Below are positions 47,701 to 57,034 of a stretch of DNA of 64,000 bases, in pieces (position 1 is the first letter of the stretch; each line of letters begins with the position of its first letter). The notes beneath the pieces were generated by a model that ran no database searches, had not been told where the DNA came from, and saw nothing but the letters and a program-made list of their open reading frames with translations. Made by a program: the position numbers and the translations under genes. This DNA comes from Astrocystis sublimbata (taxonomy: Eukaryota; Ascomycota; Sordariomycetes; Xylariales; Xylariaceae), in assembly GCA_022453515.1 (NCBI GenBank), contig JAJNNY010000003.1:186001-250000 (forward strand), in the 5' to 3' direction.

Positions 47701-48789
47701 TTTGAGATAAAGGGCCCCGACACCTTCAGCACGTCCATAGCCGTCGGCAGACTCGTCAAACGTGTGGCATCTGATCATGAATCCCAGCTTTGGTTAGAGT
47801 CGGACATGTGCTCTCGGAAGGAAAGACACTCACTCGGAAGTCGGTGAAAGGACGCCTAGCTTGGCTGTGTTTAATTGCTGGTCCTAGCCATTGGTGTTGC
47901 AATTAGCTAGCTGGACTGAGTTCAGCCAAAGCGCGAGGGGTCCGTCTTCGGCTTACCACCATCATGATCAAGTTGCTACCGGCGGCCACAGCTGCATCGC
48001 AGTCTCGTGTGCGTAATGCATGACAAGCATTGTGGATAGCATACATCCCCGAAGAACAAGCTGTATTGATGACGCTGCTCGGGCCTTTGAGATCAAAGAT
48101 ATTGTTGATTCGACTACTAATGACTATATCATGCCATTCGAACTCAGTCATTGGCGGCGGTTGTCGTCGGAAGCATCACGAGGGAAGAGAGGAGATAAGT
48201 AGGGAATAAGAACAAGCAGAAAGGGAGGTTGGCTTACTGCCGGGATCCACCCCCGTGGCTGCATAGTTGTGCCGAAAGTCTCGCTCGAAAACAGACATTT
48301 GCTGATAATCGCTGGTGAAGGTTGCCACATAGACACCCGTGTTGGACCCAGCCACGTCTTGCAACGACAAGCCAGCATTTTCAAACACCTCGTAGCACAC
48401 CTCGAGCATCTTGCGCTGCTGCGGGTCCAGCCACTGGGCCTCAACCGGGGTCATGTTGAAGAATGTAGGGTCAAAATCAACAGGATTCTCGTCGAGAAAG
48501 TACCCTCCCAGAGATGAATAGGAGCCGGGGCGGGAGAGGTCGGGGTGGTAATGAGCGTCAATATTGAAGCGAGTAGGGGGCACCTTGGCTGTTTGAACCG
48601 ACCGCTTCTCTCGCAGAAGTTGCCAAAACTTAGAGGCCGAGTCGATGGAGCCAGGCAAACGACATGCTGATTTTTTTCTTCAGGTTAGCTAACTCCTTCT
48701 GTCGTCGATTTGGGTTGTTAATTCATACCCATGCTAACAATAGCAACCGGCTCGGGGCCTCGGCGCTTTTCGTCGGTGATGTATGGCAT
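41794..48789 (-). CDS. Highly reducing polyketide synthase, KS-AT-DH-psiKR-psiER-KR-ACP, about 2,182 aa
   Basis: Seven exons: 48789-48729, 48666-48238, 48123-47957, 47877-47834, 47770-47663, 47610-43077, 42999-41794; the frame closes at 2,182 residues. KS: active Cys186 in [10 protein letters not shown], then [24 protein letters not shown] and [31 protein letters not shown] plus the Asp of MDGCLHAI. There is no S-adenosylmethionine-binding methyltransferase. Between DH and KR lie a structural KR half (WVTRGA) and an enoylreductase-like fold in which the NADPH glycine motif is absent ([13 protein letters not shown]). The KR is intact: GCLGGLGRS and the SSI/Tyr of [14 protein letters not shown]: the phosphopantetheine Ser lies in [10 protein letters not shown]. 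No thioesterase follows. Without MT and ER activity it should make an unbranched, largely unsaturated chain, released by another enzyme or by lactonisation. The promoter is shared with the FMO. Confidence 0.9.
43060..43080 (-). promoter_or_regulatory. Triplicated GTAAAG splice-donor repeat at PKS intron 6
   Basis: On the coding strand exon 6 runs into AAG followed by three GTAAAG units. Each unit is a usable donor and all are in frame with the phase-0 acceptor at 43000, so use of the later donors would add two (Val-Lys) or four residues. I placed the exon end at the first one. Confidence 0.5.
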
Positions 48790-49782
48790 CCTGAATTGGG
48801 TATGTCAAGTGGTGATGTGATGTAAGTCTGTCCTCGGCAATCGAGTGACAACGTGGAATTGAACTTTCTATGCCACACACCCAAGACGACCTCGGCGCAA
48901 AATTGGCGAAGAGCCGATTTCCAATGATGTTATATGAATAAGCCCTCAGTTCATTCAAGTGAAGAAAAAACCAACTTGCAGTTTCCACACAGGGGCCAAC
49001 CGTCAAACTGCAGGTTCTTTACTTGACTTAAGTATTCGTCCTTTGCTTGTACGGACTACTACGGTGTCACCGAGCTTTAACATGCCGAGAAGTAGCAGTT
49101 GCATTCCCTTGTCGTTGTCAGGACTGCATTAATCATCTGCTTGAGTGGTAGCCCTGAGCCCCTCAATCTGCACTTGACAGAAACATAGACTTACACGCGT
49201 AACGGCAGAATCATGTTTGATAACGAGCATGTTGCGCAATATTCTGTCGGTATCATGCAGGTGAAATTTGTAGAGGGTGCGGATCTGTCGCCGGCAGATT
49301 CGAGGCTCTAGAGGAGCCGTCCTATCGATCATACCCGTCATTTCCACATCCCATGATGTGCCGCGACAAGCGTGTTTTTGACCCGAAAGAGTAATTTACA
49401 CCAGAATACGCACTGCGCATCCAGTTCATCGCGAGCCCCAAATTAATGTCCAACTTGGTGCAACTTTAGTATACGGGTATGTTATAACCGTTTCAGGGAA
49501 TGTTTACGAGTAAGTACTAACACTGATAACGTAGATTGAGCTGGTCGTCCAACGTTGGGACGGCAATGATATCCCGGAATGGTGTGATCGACGGCAGCTG
49601 TTATATTGGAATGTTCCTCGCAATCCAAGGTCGGAAGAGCACTTTGGAGTTGACGAATACATATAAATTCCATATCGGATTTCTCGACGTCGCGAGTTCA
49701 TTGTATAAACCCATATTCGGCTAACTCGTGATTGATCTCACACATCCGTGTAGTCGATAATACCCGAAACATCAGAACTAGA
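48790..49782. promoter_or_regulatory. Shared divergent promoter region of PKS and FMO
   Basis: A 993-base region between two divergently transcribed cluster genes. No reading frame on either strand is convincing. It is the logical place for binding sites of a pathway regulator, but no clear inverted CGG pair of a Zn2Cys6 factor was picked out by eye. Confidence 0.5.
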
Positions 49783-51732
49783 ATGCCTCATGCCACTTCT
49801 GACAAGGTTCTAGCCCTCGATGTCGCCATCGTCGGCGCTGGTAAGTAGATCCTACCCATTTCCATCATGGAAGGGCTAGAATTAATCAATGGGCATGAGT
49901 AGGATGGTACGGACTGAAGGCAGCTTCAACGTTGCTGAAGCTGGCACCGAATACAAAGCTCGCCATATTTGACAAATACGACAGTGTGGGTGGCACTTGG
50001 TCAAAGAATCGCATCTACCCGAACTTGGTAGCCCAAGCCGAGTTTGGATACTTTGTATGGCCCCCTCTTCGCCATTTAACACGGCGAATCATCTAACATT
50101 AATATGATCATTACGTAGAATTATCCTTCTACCCCAATGTCTCGAGATGGCAAGCCAAACACCAATCTCGTCTCTGGTGACATGATTTGCAACTACCTCG
50201 AAAAGTTTTCCGAAGACAATGACTTGAATCGTCACATTCGTTTCAATAGTTGGGTTTCCAGTGTTGAACGACTCACCGAGGGCCCCGGCTGGGTTCTCCA
50301 TGTCAATGGCCAGAGGGTCGAGGCAATTAAGCTGATATGCGCGACCGGTGTCACTACGCAAACCATCCCACCAGGCTTTACCGTCCAGGACGGGTCTATA
50401 CCGGTGAAGCACGTCGTCGAGTTAGCCAAAGAAACCGCTCGTTTCACGGACGCTACTAACAAGCTTGAGCACTTTGTTCTCGTCGGATCCGCAAAGTCTG
50501 CCTACGATGCCGCCTATCTTCTGTGCTCCCTCGGCAAGAAGGTAACATGGGTGATCCGAGAGGACGGATCGGGACCCATGCCTATCATGCCCATCAAGCT
50601 TTTGGGTCGAAACTCAATCACCATGAGCGCTAGTCGGCTGATGAGTAACCTCAGCCCATCTCTCATGACCACGGATTCTTACGTCGGTGCCTTCTTTCAC
50701 CGCACTCAGCTGGGTAGGTGGCTTACCAAGGCAGCTTGGGGCTACATTAATCAGATGGCGGAGAAAGCTGCCGGCTTTGGTACGACCGAGAATGCAACTG
50801 AGCTTCTGAAACCGAACATCAAAGATAACAGGTATGAGTTTCGGCTGAGTCCTTGATCTCTCAGATTTGCTCATGTTGTTCGCAGCACCTTCTGGTGCGA
50901 TAGCTCGCTGGGTTTAATTACCATGGAAGATTTCTGGAGCACCCTCCGAAAGGGCGACATGACCATCATTCGAGACGCCGTCGAAACGGCCGACTCAAAG
51001 GGCATCAAGCTACTCTCTGGCAAGCGTGTTGATGCAGACTATGTCATTTATGCGACTGGATGGGGCGATCATTTCAGTTTCTTCTCTTCAGAGCTGAAGG
51101 ACGAGCTGGGTATCCCGCAATACCCTCCCTCCGTCGAGCCGAGCGCTACCAAGGACTCCTTGCTGCCTGATAAAATCAAGGGCGACCGCAGCACCGAATG
51201 GTGGGCTGCACATGACAAGGCAGCGGATGAGATAGTGGAGCGAAAGCTGCCACTGCTAGGAGCCGGTCCCGCGGATTTCAACGGGTGGAAAATTCCAACC
51301 ATGCGTCAAAGGAACATCAAGATGCGTAGGTGGCGGCTGTACAACCGCATGGTTCCGGTAGGAGCCGACAACAGCATCGTCATCCTTGGACAGATCCACA
51401 CAACCCAGACACCAACCGTGGCCGAGATCCAGTCCTTGTGGGCGGCAGCCTACTTGCTGGGACATATCACGCTTCCCAGGCCGCCCAGCATGGTTCGGGA
51501 GGTTTCCGAATGGAACGCCTGGACGCGCAAGCGCTACGCCAGCGTGGGAGAGCGATATCCCTATGCGCTCTTCGACTGGGTGCCTTACCTGGATCGTTTG
51601 ATGAGAGATCTGCGACTAAGAACCAAGAGACACGATGGAGTCTTGGCCGATTTCTTCTCCCCCTATGGCCCTCATTGTTACCATGGTGTGGTGGATGAGT
51701 ATATAGCTCAGCGTGAGAAGAATGAGGTTTGA
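49783..51732 (+). CDS. Flavin-dependent monooxygenase (FMO/Baeyer-Villiger-like), 589 aa
   Basis: Exons 49783-49840, 49903-50054, 50119-50831 and 50886-51732 join into 589 residues; introns are 62, 64 and 54 bases. The FAD motif GAGWYG is split by intron 1 (residues 18-23), followed by FDKYDSVGGTW. A second Rossmann motif, GSAKSAYDAAYLL, lies mid-protein, as in class B flavin monooxygenases that bind NADPH; YATGW follows in the C-terminal half. The strict Baeyer-Villiger fingerprint is not clear, so plain epoxidation or hydroxylation is at least as likely. Enzymes of this kind (AurC, CtvC) epoxidise polyenes in the aurovertin and citreoviridin pathways. Transcribed divergently from the PKS, with which it should be co-regulated. 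No membrane anchor is evident. Confidence 0.88.
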
Positions 51733-53178
51733 GGACATCAAGACCGCATTCAGTCTAGATTTGTTCCGTACGCAGTTTGCAATTGTATTCTCAGTACCCC
51801 CAACAATTTTCCCGGCTTCTCGACGATTGGTACGACAATTATGCTGGTGGTAATAACCAATTGTTTTCAGAAGCGCTCGCTGTTTAACAGCTGTAAGCAA
51901 TGATTTAATGCAGCATACTTTAGGATGGGTGTACCTAGGTACCTACCTACATATAGGTAGTGGTAGGAGGCACTAGAGAATACAAGGGGAGAATACAGTA
52001 TGGTGCCAAAGAGAACCTAAGGCGTCGTGAGGCTCATGCTGCATCATTTAGGTAGGTAATGGTGGAAGCATACGTGCCAGGTGAGAAGGTTGTTTGACAG
52101 TATGCATGCATACTTACCTAACCTACCTAGGTAACCTTAGGTAATGTAAGTGTTGCATTTCATCCCGTCGGCTTCCACTCGGCGTCACGCCCGGGGCCGG
52201 GCTCATTGCTCCTAGGCTCCTACCTTCAGGTACAGAACCTAAAGTACTTGCCTACCTAGGCGAGGTAGGTTACCTTTGTAGGTGCCTACCTAGGTATAAG
52301 TAGTCAGCTTAGGTACTTGTTAGTGTCGTAACACGGCGATATGGAATGGTCACCAAGACATGCCAGAGGCCGATAGCACTTCAATCACGTTACATTTCAT
52401 GTGATTCCTGACTTGATCATACCTGGTTCACTCGGGTTCTCGAAATGTTGATCATGGTCATCCAGCAGCACGCAGACACCGTGACATTAGGTTCCCTCTC
52501 GACTTCCACTGCTCGGCGCCCGCTATTAGCGCGGTGCTACCGTCAGCCAAAAGTCGCGTCGACGCCTGTGCCACAAGGCGACATCTTGTCACGTCAACAA
52601 CATTCAACAATACGACGACTAGGCAGAGAAAGACGAGGAGACGGAGATGCAGAGAAGGTGAGCGATCTATGCCCCCCCATGGGGCGCGGAAGCAGAGTTC
52701 TACCGTCTGCCACGTTGAAATATAAGCGCATCAAGAATCAATCACAGCAGCATGCGAAGCTATGGCGAACGATATTGGAGATTGACCAAAAACTCTCACA
52801 TCACTCTCAGTCTTACGTGCAGCTTGCTTTCCAGTTCCTTAGCCTTTCATGTCGGTAATCACAAATGGATTGAAATACAGGGAAAACATGCCTAATTCAG
52901 CAAGGTATACGAGCGGATGGGCTAATTTTTGTAGTTTTGCAACCACTGCATTGACTAGGGAGCATGACCCCATTCGGAATTCGAGATTGTCCTCGAATTC
53001 GTAGACGAGTGTTTGGTTCCAAACGAGGTAAATATGACGAGGACGAAGTAAGGCAATCACGAAATGCAATTTGCAGAAAGGGTTTATAAATTGAGCCAAC
53101 GCAGCGCCGACAGGAACCTGGGTCGTCTCGATAGCTGATGTTGGGCTTCATAAAGCTGCGAAACTATATTAGTCTGTC
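51733..53178. other. 1.4-kb spacer within the PKS cluster
   Basis: Contains one of the densest groups of CCTAGGTA motifs (51925-52320). A plus-strand frame at 52445-52858 has arginine-rich, non-family content and is not called. The end of the region is the promoter of the second hydrolase. Confidence 0.45.
51928..52320. repeat. Dense CCTAGGTA/TACCTACC motif cluster
   Basis: Copies include TACCTAGGTACCTACC, TTAGGTAGGTAA, ACCTACCTAGGTAACC, GCCTACCTAGGCGAGGTAGG and GCCTACCTAGGTATA. Confidence 0.7.
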
Positions 53179-54349
53179 ATGGCATCGACTGCATTTCCAT
53201 CGCTCGCCAAGAAGGTGACTTTGTCTGATGGCACGACTTACGGATACGTTGGAGTCGCTCCCGCATTGCCAGACAAGCCGTCATTCCTTCTACTCCACGG
53301 CTACCCCAGCTCTTGCTACGATTGGCGTCACCAGATAGAATCCTTATCTGCAGCGGGCTTTGGTGTCATTGCCGCCGACCTGCTGGGGTACGGCGACACT
53401 GATTCGCCCACCAGCGAGTTGGCATACCGCATGAAGGTCATGTCGTCGCACATAGCAGAGATTCTGGACAAGGAGGATGTGTCCCGGTGCATCGCTGTAT
53501 CACATGACTGGTTCGTTTTCATGTGCCGTCGAATGTACCAAAGCACCGCTTATGTTTAACTTGGATACGCAGGGGCGGGGGTCTACTATCGAGACTCATA
53601 TCATATATCCCTAATCGTTTGCTGGGGGCCGTTTTCATCTCTGTTGGCTATGTAGAGCCCGGCCTTGTGTGGGACATTGGTAGGAAACCCAGATATACTT
53701 CAAGTCATGGGTGCTGACGCGCCCACGTCTTAGATGCTATGTTGTCACTCACCAAAGAGGCGTTTGGATATGAGACGTACGGATATTGGCCATGGCACAA
53801 TTCAGACGAGGCTGCAAAGGAATGCGATGATCGTGTAAGCCCCCCTCCCTAAAAGCAAAAGCAGCTGAAGACGATCACTCTGCTGAATCAGAATAGCCTA
53901 GATCCGTCTTCAGTCTCATTTACCCAAAAGACCCCGCGGATTGGAAGGTCAACTTCGCGCCTCTGGGCGCAGCACAAGACTATGTACGCTCAGGGAAGGT
54001 GGATGCACTCCCGTCATGGTATAGCCAAGTGGAATATACGATGCGAGACAGCATTCTGTCTAAAGGTTACGCTGGACCCCTGAATTGGTATAAGGCGGCG
54101 ATGCGGGGTATCAACCTGCCGGACGAGGAGGGTTTTGCTGAGGAGGACAAGTCATTCGACGTACCGACGTTGTTGGTGGTCAGCGACCTCGACTACGTGA
54201 CCCGCGCTGATATGCAAAGTCAGAATACTTTGAAATGGTCAAAGCGGCTACGTATTGAGATGTTGCAGAATACCGGGCACTGGATTCCTCTGGAACGGCC
54301 AAAGGAGCTGCATGGTTTACTTCAAGGATTCGCCACGGAGGTTGCTTGA
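53179..54349 (+). CDS. Alpha/beta hydrolase of epoxide hydrolase type (EH-B), 330 aa, four exons
   Basis: Exons 53179-53510, 53573-53679, 53734-53834 and 53897-54349 join to 330 residues. HGYP is at 40-43 and the nucleophile Asp110 sits in SHDWGG, with the Trp codon split by intron 1. The acid is in VVSDLDYVT and the base His in NTGHWIP. Tyr/Trp-rich cap segments (YGYWPW, LNWYKAAMRG) fit an epoxide hydrolase. Architecture and motifs parallel EH-A on the other side of the PKS, yet EH-B has three introns and EH-A none, and outside the motifs they differ, so they are not a recent tandem duplicate. It follows the FMO on the same strand, 1.45 kb downstream. It could open the epoxides made by that enzyme. 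The start was chosen as the first ATG before the conserved N-terminal strand. Confidence 0.87.
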
Positions 54350-55663
54350 TCTACATTGGCCCGTATTCCGTATAAATTTGTATGCGAGGCGTTGCATGCA
54401 TATACGGCGCGGTCCGTAGATCTAAATCTGGCATGAGTATAGTGTCGTTGGTTATCGTAGTGTTAAAGGTTTACGGTTGAGCGGATGCGCAGGATTCACT
54501 GCTTGTGCTTGGGCAACTTACCCCAGAGACTTTACTCCAGCTTCCCGACTTAGTAACCCGCTTTCTTTCGTCGTGTCATAGGATTCTAGTCGCTCTTTTC
54601 TTTGGCGTCTTTACTCGAGTTACCTGGTAAACACTGCCCATGTGCTTAGACTTTTGCTCAAGTGATGTCATCGTTTTTATATTGCTTATCGCAGACCCTC
54701 GTCTTTCATTTTCCTATCTACCTGGTACCTTAGGTAGGTGGTATCTCTTCTGCTGTAGTACCGCCTTCCGGCATACATAGGTACCGACGTCTTCGACACC
54801 CTCCCATAGTAGGTAATAACCTGCGATATTCCCTACAATCACTTCTAATTTGTTTTGCAACACGCAAGTGCGAGGCTTTGACATGGCCCAAAGCAGCATG
54901 GTATTGGGGAAGTCCAGAACTCTTCATTTACATTTTTTCTTTACGTACCGATACTTGATTTCCTTCGCAAAGTTATGGGCTGAAACTTCATGATGTCGCA
55001 AGATTCCGCGGCTAGTGGAGGGAGGCAGAGACGTCGGTCAGGGCCACGTAGGAAAACAGGTGAGCTCGCCACATAGCAGTGAAATACTTCACATTTTACG
55101 CAAGTTGTGTTTTGATGCTAATTCGAATATCATTTGCAATGGCCAGGCTGGTAAGTAATTGCACAGTCATGTGTTCTTCCCTGTACATATCTTGATATAA
55201 TAAGTCTTCTTTTGCCTCTTCTTCTCATTCGGGTGCGTGTGCAGTCAGTCCCATGCGGCCGCAGGCCATCCCTTTTGGTAATATTAGGTGTGGTTTCAGA
55301 GATAGGGGAGCGAGACCAGGCGAACACCCGCGATTAGTAAATTTAACTGACATGCAACATGGAAGAGCGAGGGACTTTAGAAACGGAATGGATATTTCTC
55401 GAGTTAATCACGGAGCGAGCAAGGTGCTAGACTAGATGCTTCTGTTTCTTCTAGAAAAGAGACTTAAGATTGGTTACACTTGAGCTGGCTTGATGAAATT
55501 GTCTTGTACGTAACGAAGTATTCATTCTATCTTTTCTAATTTTGGAAGGGTGTGCTTTGGTTTGTTGCTCGAGACCATTGCGTCTAGCTGCTTGTATGTC
55601 ATGTCAGTTGATGCTCTACAGGGAGCTAACATGTACGCTGAAGTTTTTCTTATCTTCATCGGA
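54350..55663. other. 1.3-kb spacer
   Basis: No gene that I can support. TACCTTAGGTAGGTGG lies at 54724-54740, with related copies to about 54815. Confidence 0.4.
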
Positions 55664-56053
55664 TCATCTCAGATGACACACGGCGATAGCATCATCGGAA
55701 TGGTTGACTGAGTTCCAGTCCATGGTGTTATCAGTTGGTATCGAGTTAATGATGTCCAGATGCTTCACCTTCCACCGCCAACATTCATACATCAGCTTCT
55801 GGTCATCTAGACATACCATCTTGAAACGATCCAGGCGTGTGATTTCGAAACCGGCGAGCATCAACCGCTCATACCGAACTTGTTCGCTTTGACCATTCCG
55901 CACGCCACGCGAGTTGTTGACCAGAAAAGGGCTTCGCGGAAACACCAGATGGTAAGGCGATGGGATAGACAAGTCTTGGCTCTTGGCTCTGTGTAATGTC
56001 ATCGCATGGTAGAGCTGCAAGGGATGCTTTCTCGGGAACGCCTCAGGGTGCAT
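55664..56053 (-). CDS. Hypothetical protein, 129 aa or longer
   Basis: From the ATG at 56053 the frame encodes 129 residues of balanced composition, with ECWRWKVKHLDIIN near the C-terminus. The same frame stays open upstream to about 56141 (reading LEQPPVQLCDGQ and DGHDQTK) and there meets a possible splice acceptor (TTGACAG), so the true N-terminus may be an upstream exon that I could not find. No signal peptide, membrane segment or known domain. It is divergent from the gene at 56384. It may also be a gene remnant. Confidence 0.35.
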   Translation of the reverse strand: MHPEAFPRKHPLQLYHAMTLHRAKSQDLSIPSPYHLVFPRSPFLVNNSRGVRNGQSEQVRYERLMLAGFEITRLDRFKMVCLDDQKLMYECWRWKVKHLDIINSIPTDNTMDWNSVNHSDDAIAVCHLR

Positions 56054-56383
56054 TTTCGTCTGATCGTGGCCGTCGACTCTAGCCTGGCCGTCGCATAGTT
56101 GTACAGGGGGCTGTTCTAGACCCTTCTCCCGGTTTGAGTCGTCGCTGCATCCCTGTCAACCTCAACACAGACACTTCATCGCTTACAGACCTCAATAGCT
56201 CTTTAAATCGAGTGATAATCGCCAAGTTTCCAACGTGGCTTCTAGTAGAATATGCGGTACTTTTGATTAAACTCTTTGGAAGATCAACGCCAGCAGTCGA
56301 TCATTCAAATACGTGGCTTGATCGTTCGCATACGTTGAAACAACTATAAATCAAGATCTGGTTATCATTTACAAGTCGAGCAA

Positions 56384-57034
56384 ATGGCGCCCCTCGCCCA
56401 AGCGAGTGACGCGAAGTTCGGCAACCCTTTCGCATGGGTGCCTTCAGAGGACGTGCAAAGGTCGATCGAAGACGTGGTCTATTCCGTGGTGTTCAAGAGT
56501 TCCAAAATGGAAAGGCAGGCCATCAAAAGCATGATAGCCTACCGAATGGCGCCTGTGTCCTTCGACTGCAACCTAAACGCCCATTCAGTGCATCCGGCCT
56601 TTTGGACTTTCGACACATACAGAGTTCCCAAGATCACGATCAAGATGGCCCAGAGCTCGCTCAAGACGCGCAGGCAATGCTCCAACACGCTGTACCGCGA
56701 AGTGCTCCGGAACCACGGGATGGAAGATGCCATCGTCGCCTTCTTCGACTGCTGCTCCTATGAAGAGATCTACGGCCCCTGCTACATACGATTAAATGGG
56801 ACGTTGATAAGGAATAATGAGGACCCGGAGATCCCGACGCAGGGACTCATGAACGCGAAGCTCAAGATGCTGCAGTGTCAGCAACGCCGTGCGCAGACTG
56901 AGGAGGAGAAGCGTTGGTTCGAGCATGCGATGGCATGGATTTCGGGAGTGACGCGGTTCAGGAACGCCAAACTCGCCAGGCTGACCAGGATAAGAGAAGA
57001 AGAAGAGGAGGAGCGGCGGAGGTCGAAGATTTAG
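56384..57034 (+). CDS. Unknown intronless protein, 216 aa
   Basis: The ATG (AGCAAATGGCG) opens a 216-residue frame. The middle part contains a cysteine-rich, structured-looking stretch (FFDCCSYEEIYGPCYI, then RLNGTLIRNN) and the C-terminus is a charged helix that ends in a Glu/Arg run (REEEEEERRR), probably a coiled coil. No signal peptide or membrane segment. I do not recognise a family; it is plausibly lineage-restricted. Its codon use looks typical of the expressed genes in the window. Confidence 0.6.
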   Translation: MAPLAQASDAKFGNPFAWVPSEDVQRSIEDVVYSVVFKSSKMERQAIKSMIAYRMAPVSFDCNLNAHSVHPAFWTFDTYRVPKITIKMAQSSLKTRRQCSNTLYREVLRNHGMEDAIVAFFDCCSYEEIYGPCYIRLNGTLIRNNEDPEIPTQGLMNAKLKMLQCQQRRAQTEEEKRWFEHAMAWISGVTRFRNAKLARLTRIREEEEEERRRSKI

